64,000 bases of DNA from an uncultured Algibacter sp. (GTDB lineage: Bacteria > Bacteroidota > Bacteroidia > Flavobacteriales > Flavobacteriaceae). Below, in pieces: positions 37,801 to 45,288 of this stretch. Within the stretch, counting starts at the first letter, position 1. Every line of letters begins with the position of its first letter. The notes under the pieces were generated by a model. That model searched no databases. It had not been told where the DNA came from and worked only from the letters and a program-made list of their open reading frames with translations. Position numbers and translations under genes: made by a program. The stretch is from assembly GCA_937958265.1 (NCBI GenBank), contig CALGNX010000026.1, positions 1 through 64,000 of the forward strand, given 5' to 3'.

Positions 37801-39698
37801 TCTCCACCACTAGTTGCTGGAATAATACTTGTAATACCTCCTGTAGCATTTAGTTGAACAGTGTTTGTTCCAGTACCCGCAGTATTTAAAGTAATGTTGT
37901 CTGTTGCTATTGTGTTACTAGTTGTGCCATCTTGAAAATTAAGAATAGGCGGTCTGGTGTTCGATAAATCCATAATTACATCACCCCGAGATTCTTCACA
38001 GTTTAGAATGCCATCGTTATCCTTATCAATATCTAGATTATCAATAATACCATCGTTATCAATATCGTTTGGGCATAAATTTACAGGTACTTCTGTAGAT
38101 TCTAATTCTTTTCCGGTGCATGCGATAATACCTACTAGCTTATAATTACCAGCTCTGGTTGGGGTGAGCTCTGCTGTAGTAGTTGGTAGCTCGATAAAGC
38201 CACTACCAGAACCATCATCAAAAAGCCATTTATAACTATCAAAAGTTCTTCTATTTGCAACCTCTAAAGTTGCGTTAGGAATGCAATTTCCAAGTGCAGC
38301 AAATTGGGTGTTAAAGTTTATTTCTGGAGCCGATGCAAACCCAGAATAGAAACTACCAGAAGTAGCTTGGCCATTATAATTAAAGTAAGCACAGTATAAC
38401 TCATCATCACAAGAAACCGCTATATTGCCATTAAGGCCTTTAATTTTATAAGTTATGTAATCGGGTTTCCCTGTAACTGGGCTTGGGGCTCTAGTAACAG
38501 GGCTACCATTTATGCTAACTGTTGCACCAACCTTGGTTACAATGGAAATACCACCAGTATAATTTGTGCTACCAATTCGATTAATATTTGCAATGTTATC
38601 AAGGTTTCCTCGTGTTTCACAACTTAAGGGCGGTACAAAAAACATGCCTTGATTAGCTGGACTAGGTGTGTTGCTATTATCCAATCCGCCAACGCCTTGG
38701 TAAACAAAAACAGGTTGAGATGTTTCAATATACATGTTACCGTCTGTGGAGTAGTTATCGCCTTCAATAACAAAATACTGTCCTGCATTAATGGTTCTAG
38801 TTGGGGGGTTGCCATTTATACTTATACTTGTATTATCTGTATGTGCGACTATTAAAACGTTTTCCCATCCGTCGCCTCCATCGCCTCTTACTACAATATA
38901 TTCTGTGCCAACCTTACTTAATCCAACTATCTGGTCGAGACCGTAATCTCTAGGGCGTGAAATACTAAAACTACCATTAGCCGATCCGCAATTAACAACA
39001 ATAGGCTTATCTGAATTCACTAAGCAACCTATTAATCCATCTCTATTAATTATTCCACGATTACTGTTCGTTGCAATGGTATAACTTTCACCTTTATTTA
39101 AAACGATATTTATAGGTGTTGTACCTGTGTAGTTTTCTATAAGTAATCCTGCCGGTAAATTACTAAAATTTACTTCTGTATCGTCTTCGGTAGCCATTAC
39201 AGATACAAAATTGAGATAATCATTTGTTGGAGTGGCATTCGTATAACTACCAACCCTAAAAGTGGTTCCTAATGCAGAAATACCTTTACTTACTAAAGCA
39301 CCTGCTTGAGAGCCGGCATTCATTCTTACAGAAGCATAAATAACATCTTCAGATTCTATAATGTAACCTCTGTTGTTAGTTATTAAACTTGTTTCGTTAG
39401 GAGGTATAAAAAGTTGGCCTGGGCCTGTGCCTATTGAAATTACCTTAGGGGTGCCATTACTTACAAAACCAGTTATATGATTTGCTGTAGGTTGCCCAAT
39501 TGGTATTATTGTGTAGGCTACGTTTGAAGTTTTAGGAGTAGATAAATAAATGTATTGGTCACTAGGTCGTGAATTATTAGAATCTGCGTAGGTTAATGGT
39601 GGTATAAAATGCTGTTTACTTAATTGAGAAAAACCTTTAAAACAAAAAAGGAGTATAAAAATAAATAAATATTTTTTAAGTAGTAATTTAGTAAACAT
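34890..39698 (-). CDS. Giant secreted T9SS type B sorting-domain protein with IgGFc-binding-like domain and TSP3 repeats
   Basis: About 1602 residues from ATG 39698, which opens the signal peptide MFTKLLLKKYLFIFILLFCF ... FSQ. Roughly residues 30-460 resemble the IgGFc-binding protein N-terminal family, and 460-540 is PKD-like. Asp-rich thrombospondin type 3 calcium repeats follow (NDIDNDGIIDN; DLDSDNDGIPDLIE; DLDSDNDGIYDLIE). After an Ig-like segment come three repeats beginning QCD/FCD of about 90-110 residues. The last 90 residues are a CHU_C/type B sorting domain (YFTPNGDGINDLWHIEGIYN ... FTLKR). It would be exported by Sec, then the type IX system, to the cell surface. A role in adhesion or binding is likely but not shown. 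Confidence 0.9.
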   Translation of the reverse strand: MFTKLLLKKYLFIFILLFCFKGFSQLSKQHFIPPLTYADSNNSRPSDQYIYLSTPKTSNVAYTIIPIGQPTANHITGFVSNGTPKVISIGTGPGQLFIPPNETSLITNNRGYIIESEDVIYASVRMNAGSQAGALVSKGISALGTTFRVGSYTNATPTNDYLNFVSVMATEDDTEVNFSNLPAGLLIENYTGTTPINIVLNKGESYTIATNSNRGIINRDGLIGCLVNSDKPIVVNCGSANGSFSISRPRDYGLDQIVGLSKVGTEYIVVRGDGGDGWENVLIVAHTDNTSISINGNPPTRTINAGQYFVIEGDNYSTDGNMYIETSQPVFVYQGVGGLDNSNTPSPANQGMFFVPPLSCETRGNLDNIANINRIGSTNYTGGISIVTKVGATVSINGSPVTRAPSPVTGKPDYITYKIKGLNGNIAVSCDDELYCAYFNYNGQATSGSFYSGFASAPEINFNTQFAALGNCIPNATLEVANRRTFDSYKWLFDDGSGSGFIELPTTTAELTPTRAGNYKLVGIIACTGKELESTEVPVNLCPNDIDNDGIIDNLDIDKDNDGILNCEESRGDVIMDLSNTRPPILNFQDGTTSNTIATDNITLNTAGTGTNTVQLNATGGITSIIPATSGGENTYTLSFTEPVNVNFLEDITLPSTGLNEAFFIVKIFPASKNITLIDPDGHLLVDSNFDDVYENGVTQISGSEVRFKINNTPNGTTPYQFLADDVEGFELYHRSEDITSTSDISGIISLTCFNNDNDNDGVPDSIDLDSDNDGIPDLIENQGTSVTLLLTDANNDGLDDIFDALTLPIDTDSDTVLDFYDLDSDNDGIYDLIETGQLGTLTDTNLDGLADGPNFGINGWIDTAEIAPDSNTIGYVLNDLDNDSIFSYLDSDSDGDGCNDVIEAGFSDGNSDDYLGDTLVTTNSLGLVNNATDGYTIPSSNFLNIAPISITTQPTDITVCEASNTTIAVISPEADSYQWELSTDSGATWTAITDDTVYSNSQTETLNITNTPLTLNSSNYRVRLDKAGNSCGLISDTMELNVNPIPIINTLATLSQCDNSNSATRGFSSFNLNDANNQISTNASNETFSFYLTENDAILGDTNSTNLINNPTTFENRTINTDIVWARVTPAIGCSSVAQIQLNVYAAVISPTFATTMSQCDDDNDGIFPFNTAQIETDILGTQNPLDFTFSYFDEAENPLPSPLPNPFQTADQTITIRLTNNNSNAVTSGPCFNETTLTFTVTSAPIANPVSDQSFCDGSAGDIIEDNLYPFNTSAFTSTILGSQNMMTIAYTYTDENGIVLNNQPDLPNPLTSTNQTITATVTDANNTCTATTTINLIVNSLPEFEVESPRLLCFAKTMYPIDLEPFESDPSEFFTYEWHWTSVNGTTTNQFISNNRIITVSQPGTYTISLTKTDGSNCSKSKTIFVDSSELANISLETVTIMDLSQNNSVIINTTNLGMGEYEFALQNENSTFINYQTEPFFDNVAPGFYTLHITDNACGVATTEISVIGFPKYFTPNGDGINDLWHIEGIYNKPLFNATILIFDRYGKLIKQLKALDQGWDGTFNGANLPNNDYWFKASIEDGTESGRSFSGHFTLKR

Positions 39699-40028
39699 GG
39701 TCTCAGAATTGAAAATGATTTTAACTAATATATTAAATTTCAATTAATTACACGGAATAAATCTAATAAGGTCTAATGTTTGGGCTGAAAATAATGAATT
39801 TATAATTTAAGTTCTAAGTGAAACGCTCTTATATTAAAAGACTCTTTATTTTGAATATCTACGGAAAACGTATGATTGTTTACCTTATGGTTTTTAGCAG
39901 GTAAATGAATCTTATGTATGTTACTGATTTCTGTTTTTATAAATATCTTTTACTCTTTAGAGTAATTTATTACCATAAAAAAGGAAATTTGAAGCGATGA
40001 GATGGTTGTAATTTATTTTGTATTACAA
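39699..40028. other. Intergenic region between the two T9SS substrate genes
   Basis: 330 bases. On the minus strand, 39803-39949 stays open for 49 codons with protein-like composition (ending SFNIRAFHLELKL before a TAA at 39800-39802) but has no start codon. It may be a remnant of a lost gene. No terminator for the upstream gene (40029-42482) was recognised. Confidence 0.45.
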
Positions 40029-42482
40029 TTACTTTTTTAGAGAAAAATGGCCTTTATGCGTACTGCCATCTTCTAATGTTATGGAAAACCAATAATCGTC
40101 TGCAGGTAAGATTTTACCATTGTAAGTGCCATTAAAACCTTTCTCTTGTGGGCTAAGTTGTTTTATTAGTTTACCAAAGCGATTGAATATATAAATTTTT
40201 GTATTCAGTTGTGTGTTATTAGGAATACCGTAAACTTGCCAAGTGTCGTTAATCCCATCGTTGTTGGGTGTAAAAAAATTAGGGAATCCAATTACTGAAA
40301 CACTTTTAGTAACCACTCCGCATTTATTTTTAATATCTTGAATAAAGACATTGTAAACGCCTGGGATAACATTATTAAAGATATTACTATCTTGATATGG
40401 CTTAAAGGTTGTTCCTTGTTCATCCACTAAACTGTATTGATAATTGCCTTCACCAGTAACAAAAACAGTAATTGAGTTATTTTGACTTAGATTTTCAATT
40501 TTAAAATTAGGTGCTTGAAAGCTTGCTATACTTGAAGCTTCTACGATAACCGTTCTTAATTTTGTGCATTTATTGCCAGTTACGGCAACCGTGTAAACTC
40601 CGGGTTTATTTATTTGCGTTTCGTACGTGGTATCTCCTGTAGACCAATTATAAGTATAATTGGATTGTAGCCCATTTAGTAGAGCTGCATTTATGCTTAT
40701 TGTATTGGGGAAATCATTTAGGCAGTAATATAGTAAGTCGTCTGTTTTAATTTTTGGGAGCGGTAAAACACTTAAATATACTTGACTAATACCAAAGCAA
40801 TCGTTTTTATTTTCCACACGGGCATAAATAGTTTGAGTGTTAGGAGTCTTGTTGGTATAGGTTTCAGTAAGAGGATTTTCTTCTAAAAGGGCGTTGTTTA
40901 ATGTATCGTAGTAAACAATATTAAGTCCAGAGGGGAGTCCTTTTAAAATATCGGTATTAGCATCATTCAAATTAAAAATATGCAACCCGTCTTCAATGCC
41001 ATCATCATCACAGATACTTAATGTGGCATTGTTAGTGGCTGTGCTAGTAACATTGAGCATTAACTCAGATCTGTTTATACATCCTGTAATATTGTTTGTG
41101 GTTTTTGCGTAAATTATTTGAGGATTTGTGGTGTTTTTAAAAGTGCCTTCGGGTAGTTCTGCGGTGGTATTTTCATCTGTGTAAAATGTAACAGATCTAT
41201 CAGGTGTGTTACCTGTAATAGCCTCAGTTGCCTCGTTAAGATTAAAGGAAGTTAAGCCATCTGTTGTGCTATTATCATCATCGCATTGTATTAAGGAGGT
41301 GTTAAAGCTTTCTGGCAATTTACCAACCACTAAATTTAGTTTGGTGTAGGTTTTGCATTTTTTATTGGTAGTATCTTCAATTCTAACAAAAATAGTTTCA
41401 TTAAATGGCGTTGTATTATAGTACAAGTAAGGTAATGGGCTGCTGCCGTTTTCGGCATTAAGCCTAGTCTTGTAATATGAAATGTTAAAATTAATAGGGT
41501 TTAATCCATCAAGAATCTCGTTATTCTTTAAAGCTAAATCAAAGATAACGCGGCCGTTTTTGTTGTCTGAATCCATTTTGTTATCGCATAAAAAATAATC
41601 TGTTGGAATAGCAATATTAGGGCCTGAGTTTACGGTCAATTTAAAATCTATTAAATCGAAACAACCTGTCAGATTATTAGTTATTCTCGCATAAATGGTT
41701 TGTGGGTTTTTTATGTTTTTGTAGGGGCTGGTTAATGCATTAATACCAATATTAGCATCACTAGTCTCTTCATGGTAAGTTACGGTAATATTGGACTGTG
41801 TACCTATTATGGAATTTGTGTTTTGAGCTATGTCAAATTCCGCAATACCGTTGGAGAAAGGTGGGAGATCGTCACACTTTTCTAAATTTAGTGCTGTACT
41901 AGATCCTAAAGAAGCATTTATTGGTGGTTCAGAGAATGTTGCTGTACCTGTCCATTCTAGACTAAAAGGACTGTTTCCAATAGGTCTGTCTATAACTATA
42001 AAATAGGTGTCTCCTGCATTAACGTTTATATTTTTGACAAAACTGTTACCATTTGCTCCTGGTCCTTCAGATGTATCTGTAGCCGTGGCACTCATTCCTG
42101 TTTGATTGTTGTTTAGTCCTGCGCTTTTTGGGTTTGTGGTGGAGCATCGAATGGCTCGACCAATATTACCGCAGGTCGCATTTGGCCCGAAAACAAAAAA
42201 ATCATAATCTTCGTTAATGTTTGTACTGTTTGGCGTTAGTGTAAACCCTAAAGTTCCTGTGGTTACCGTAGTTACTTTTAACCAAATACTATTGTTTTCT
42301 ATACTAGAGCAAACGTTGGTGCCATTTAACTCTTGTACGCCAATACCACTTACATTTAACGTAATATCGGAGTTTCCGCAAGCAATTACAGCGTTTATAC
42401 AGTCTGTTGGTTCTTGTGCTAATAATAAATTTGTATAGCATAGGATTATAAAAACAATATGTTTTTTAAGGTTTAATTTCAA
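40029..42482 (-). CDS. Secreted T9SS type B sorting-domain protein with tandem repeats
   Basis: About 817 residues. A TTG start at 42482 gives the signal peptide MKLNLKKHIVFIILCYTNLL followed by LAQ. A further TTG at 42539 would only add 19 non-signal residues. The N-terminal domain (to about 190) has FVFGPNATCGNIGRAIRC and GDTYFIVIDRPIGNSPFSLE. Four repeats of about 90 residues follow, each opening with a Cys-Asp motif (KCDDLPPF, LCDNKMDS, QCDDDNST, ICDDDGIE) and closing with an IYARI-type strand. The C terminus is a CHU_C sorting domain (FFTPNNDGINDTWQVYGIPN ... FSLKK). It is paralogous in architecture to its downstream neighbour. Confidence 0.88.
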   Translation of the reverse strand: MKLNLKKHIVFIILCYTNLLLAQEPTDCINAVIACGNSDITLNVSGIGVQELNGTNVCSSIENNSIWLKVTTVTTGTLGFTLTPNSTNINEDYDFFVFGPNATCGNIGRAIRCSTTNPKSAGLNNNQTGMSATATDTSEGPGANGNSFVKNINVNAGDTYFIVIDRPIGNSPFSLEWTGTATFSEPPINASLGSSTALNLEKCDDLPPFSNGIAEFDIAQNTNSIIGTQSNITVTYHEETSDANIGINALTSPYKNIKNPQTIYARITNNLTGCFDLIDFKLTVNSGPNIAIPTDYFLCDNKMDSDNKNGRVIFDLALKNNEILDGLNPINFNISYYKTRLNAENGSSPLPYLYYNTTPFNETIFVRIEDTTNKKCKTYTKLNLVVGKLPESFNTSLIQCDDDNSTTDGLTSFNLNEATEAITGNTPDRSVTFYTDENTTAELPEGTFKNTTNPQIIYAKTTNNITGCINRSELMLNVTSTATNNATLSICDDDGIEDGLHIFNLNDANTDILKGLPSGLNIVYYDTLNNALLEENPLTETYTNKTPNTQTIYARVENKNDCFGISQVYLSVLPLPKIKTDDLLYYCLNDFPNTISINAALLNGLQSNYTYNWSTGDTTYETQINKPGVYTVAVTGNKCTKLRTVIVEASSIASFQAPNFKIENLSQNNSITVFVTGEGNYQYSLVDEQGTTFKPYQDSNIFNNVIPGVYNVFIQDIKNKCGVVTKSVSVIGFPNFFTPNNDGINDTWQVYGIPNNTQLNTKIYIFNRFGKLIKQLSPQEKGFNGTYNGKILPADDYWFSITLEDGSTHKGHFSLKK

Positions 42483-42486
42483 GGTT

Positions 42487-42580
42487 TTAAAGTTTAAGTG
42501 TAAAATAATTTTTAAAAATTCGGTTATCTTGTAATACAATAGAAAACCAATAATCGTTAGTTGGTAGCAATATGCTTTTT
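42487..42580 (-). pseudogene. Remnant of a third T9SS type B sorting domain
   Basis: The minus strand encodes SILLPTNDYWFSIVLQDN and ends NYFTLKL before a TAA. This matches the last 30 residues of the neighbouring sorting domains (ILPADDYWFSITLEDG ... HFSLKK; LPNNDYWFKASIEDG ... HFTLKR). Nothing upstream looks like the rest of a CTD, so it is a 3' fragment of a lost tandem paralogue. It stops 5 bases before the start of the 817-residue gene. Confidence 0.7.
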
Positions 42581-42738
42581 TTTACTTTGGTGTGCTTAAA
42601 TTTTTTGTAATTCTCGCTTTTTTTAATAAAAAAGAGCAAATGCACGGATAAACCAACCCAGCACAAAACAATAGGAGTTTTAGGGGTGCACACTCCATTA
42701 TTTGTAGCTTGGTATGTTTGTGTTTTATAGTTCTTTAA

Positions 42739-43173
42739 TTATGTTTCTTTTAAAAGGTTAGTGATTTCATCTGTTAATTGTAAAAATTGATTTTCTAAAC
42801 TTTCTTTATGTTGCTTTATATGCTTGAAAATTATATCTTTTTTACAAAGCTTTTTATTAAATTATTCAGCTTTTAGGGGTGTGTTTAAAAAGGCTGTGAT
42901 TAAACCATCTCGAATAATCATGTGCTCACTCAGAATATAATTTTGTAGCTTTATTTAGTATTATTTCGTGAGGCAAATTTTTTCAACCTCGTCTAATAAA
43001 TGCGAAATTACTAAAATGCTAGTGCCTTTGGTTGCTATTCGCTTTATAATTTCTCTTATTTAATTTACGCCTTGAGTGTCTAGGCATTTGCGGGCTCATC
43101 TAAAATTAATATTTCAGGGTTATTAAGAGGTGTAGGTGTTATAGATAAGCGCTGTTTTATGCCTAGAGTGGTA
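42739..43173 (-). pseudogene. Decayed ABC transporter ATP-binding protein (C-terminal half)
   Basis: Reading the minus strand with frame changes gives the second half of an ABC ATPase. The order is signature TLGIKQRLSI, Walker B region NNPEILILDEPANA, a stop and frameshift, then IREIIKRIATKGTSILVISH and LLDEVEKIC. After another break come MIIRDGLITAFLNTPLKAE and the tail HIKQHKESLENQFLQLTDEI, as in GldA-like or bacitracin-type ATPases. The N-terminal half with Walker A is missing. Several stops confirm that it is dead. Confidence 0.75.
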
Positions 43174-43230
43174 TTATAGGTTTAAAAAAAGATTTAAAGT
43201 TTGGCTTTACAGTGTTTCTGTTTATAACAA

Positions 43231-43257
43231 TTATTATTATTATTATTATTATTATTA
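43231..43257 (+). repeat. (TTA)9 microsatellite
   Basis: Nine uninterrupted TTA units, 137 bases upstream of the ATG at 43395. Such tracts can change length by slipped-strand replication. No effect on expression can be read here. Confidence 0.9.
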
Positions 43258-43394
43258 GTGATATATGGTATGTTTATATAAGCTAAAATTCGGTATTAAT
43301 TAATAAAAAAGTGTATATTTCCTGCTAAGCACGCTATACATTTAGTTATAAGCAAAGAAAAAAAAGAGGTACCATAAGTTCTATTTAAAAGTTT

Positions 43395-44486
43395 ATGCAA
43401 GATTTAAAGATTTCAAAAAGAAAACCCACATATCCAATTAATAAAAAACTAAATGAGTATTTAATTAGGTATAACAGAAATATTGAAATCCCTATTTTTT
43501 ACGAAGATTTATTGCGTTTTCAAGGCTCTATAGTGGTTTATGATAAAGATGATAATGATACCCTTTGGATACGTGTTTATTATAATGAATTTGAGCGCGA
43601 AGAAATAGATGCTGCACTAAAAAAGGTATATACGATATTTCATTCTGATGGAAATGAAAACATAGCACAATATTTAAATATTGATGCTATTGACTTTTGC
43701 ACCTTTGGAAATTCCAAACCATTTCGTATTAAGGTTAGAAATATTTTAAATGATAACTTCACTTATTTTTATGTTAAAACCGCTGATGCTTCGCGCATTT
43801 ATGGCTTAGAATTAGAACATTTACTTTCGCCATATCACTTAAATTTTATGGTATATGGAGAAACATTAATTGAAGAACATATTTCGGGTATTCCTGGCGA
43901 CGAATTTATTAAAAATATATTGCCAAAATGCGATAAAGCCGAGAAGGCACAAATAGCTAAAGAGTTTGTAAAATTTAACGAGCGGTGTATGATTCGATTA
44001 TTGGGCGATATGCGATCTTATAATTATGTTATTGTGCCAACTCACGATTTTGATCATGTTGTTTATAAAATAAGAGCTATTGATTTTGATCAACAATCGT
44101 ACGAAGGCAAATTTAATATTTATCGACCTCAATTTTTTAAAGAAAATTTTGAAATGGTAAAACTTGTATCCTCAAGTATGCAAAAAATGTCCATAGATCA
44201 ATACAAAACCGAGGAGCGCTCTATTTTAGTAAAACGTTTAAAAAGTTCGCACACAAGGGTAGGTAAGCTTATAGCTTCTATGCAAAAAGATGTAATGTCC
44301 AACAAGGAATATATAAGCCAACTTAAATTCACTATTTTTAATTACACTAATGATGTAAGCTTTAAACGGTGCAAAAATATGGGGCAAATATTAAAATGTT
44401 CGTTTGCTTTTTTAACGCGTAATTATGAAAATGTGAATTTGGAAAACTTAAGAAAAAAACGTGGGCCTAATTCCAGTTCTCGTTAA
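43395..44486 (+). CDS. Unrecognised protein with kinase-like motifs
   Basis: 363 residues, soluble, no signal peptide. I do not recognise a named family. Several elements are placed as in protein-kinase/aminoglycoside-phosphotransferase folds. There is a possible ATP-binding lysine in FYVKTADASR (Lys128) and a hinge-like LIEEHISGIPGDEF (about 158-171). A catalytic-loop-like LGDMRSYNYVI (Asp205, Asn210) is followed about 20 residues later by a DFG-equivalent RAIDFDQQ (Asp230, Asp232). About 130 residues of basic helical sequence come after. The 3' end overlaps the convergent gene at 44467 by 20 bases. Kinase activity is inference only. Confidence 0.75.
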   Translation: MQDLKISKRKPTYPINKKLNEYLIRYNRNIEIPIFYEDLLRFQGSIVVYDKDDNDTLWIRVYYNEFEREEIDAALKKVYTIFHSDGNENIAQYLNIDAIDFCTFGNSKPFRIKVRNILNDNFTYFYVKTADASRIYGLELEHLLSPYHLNFMVYGETLIEEHISGIPGDEFIKNILPKCDKAEKAQIAKEFVKFNERCMIRLLGDMRSYNYVIVPTHDFDHVVYKIRAIDFDQQSYEGKFNIYRPQFFKENFEMVKLVSSSMQKMSIDQYKTEERSILVKRLKSSHTRVGKLIASMQKDVMSNKEYISQLKFTIFNYTNDVSFKRCKNMGQILKCSFAFLTRNYENVNLENLRKKRGPNSSSR

Positions 44487-44973
44487 AATCTAGATTGTCA
44501 TAATCATTAAGGTCAAAATCGTCATCTAAATCATCAGCGTAGGTATCAGCTTCAAAAACTTTCTCAGGTGCATCGTTTGGTACTTGGCCTTGTACAAACA
44601 TAAGGTTTGGGTAGTCGCTACCGTCTGTTTCTTCTGCAATTTCTGCTAATTCAACAAAAAATGTCCACATACTCATAAAGTCATAAACGTAAATAAGTTT
44701 AGTCTGTGCCTCGTTTACAACGTCATCTAAGGTCGTTTCATTCATTAACCGTGCAGAGGTATCTTCACTCAAATCGAATAAAGAAATTTCTTCACCCTGC
44801 TCCCAAAGATCGTTACTAATATAAAAAGAAGCCATCTCGGACCCATCAAACCCAAACGACTGAATTATAATGTTGTGTAAATCTTCAAGTGTATCTGTTT
44901 CACGAATTTCTATATCGCGAAAAATACTTTCTTCTGTATCGTTATCTAAAATAATTCTAAACCTATAAATCAT
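44467..44973 (-). CDS. Plasmid pRiA4b ORF-3/IS1096 passenger TnpR-like family protein
   Basis: 168 residues from ATG 44973. The start YRFRIILDNDTEESIFRDIE, the LEDLHNIIIQSFGFDGSEMA block and the later KLIYVYDFMSMWTFFVEL fit the pRiA4b ORF-3-like family. Despite the family's alternative name there is no transposon here. It ends in a very acidic tail (DLDDDFDLNDYDNLDF). Its function is unknown. The 3' end overlaps the convergent gene by 20 bases. Confidence 0.8.
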   Translation of the reverse strand: MIYRFRIILDNDTEESIFRDIEIRETDTLEDLHNIIIQSFGFDGSEMASFYISNDLWEQGEEISLFDLSEDTSARLMNETTLDDVVNEAQTKLIYVYDFMSMWTFFVELAEIAEETDGSDYPNLMFVQGQVPNDAPEKVFEADTYADDLDDDFDLNDYDNLDFNENWN

Positions 44974-45288
44974 AAAGAGCAAATTATGCTGCAAAGATAA
45001 CGTTTACAGTTTAAAAAACTAAAGGTGCATATGTTATAATGCAATTAGGATACGTGTAAAACTTTTTTTTATTTACATGTTTTAATAACAAATTGATAAT
45101 TTTTAAAGGTAAGTTAAATAGCATGTAAGATATTTATGTTTAATTGGGAATATAACTAAGAAATGACTTACAGTGTTGTTTGTCGATTATTTTAGCTTCT
45201 ATTGTTTTATTAATAGCACATTCTTGTGTGTTTTTGTGGCTATTTTAAATCTAAAATATATATTTGGATAAACATTATAACAGTAAAT
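44974..45288. other. Intergenic region without recognised genes
   Basis: 315 AT-rich bases between divergent genes. Only a -7 box for the lipoprotein gene (45259-45266) was recognised. Confidence 0.6.
45259..45266 (+). promoter_or_regulatory. Candidate -7 box for the lipoprotein gene
   Basis: TATATTTG matches TAnnTTTG, 22 bases before the ATG at 45289. It excludes longer upstream in-frame starts. Confidence 0.5.

Larger units (their letters stand above)
42483..43394. other. 912-base region of gene remains
   Basis: No intact gene. From low to high coordinate it holds the sorting-domain remnant, about 150 bases of unclear origin, the ABC ATPase remnant, a (TTA)9 microsatellite and an AT-rich upstream region for the gene at 43395. 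Confidence 0.7.

Noticed and set aside
36960-38050. Many near-identical ATCGTTATCACTATCTAAAT strings, resembling tandem repeats or a CRISPR array
   Set aside because: They are the minus-strand codons of Asp/Asn-rich calcium repeats (DSDNDG) in the giant T9SS protein; spacing is irregular and no spacers or cas genes exist.
44467-44973. Possible insertion sequence, because of the family name 'IS1096 passenger TnpR'
   Set aside because: No transposase, inverted repeats or target duplication; the family is widespread as a stand-alone protein.
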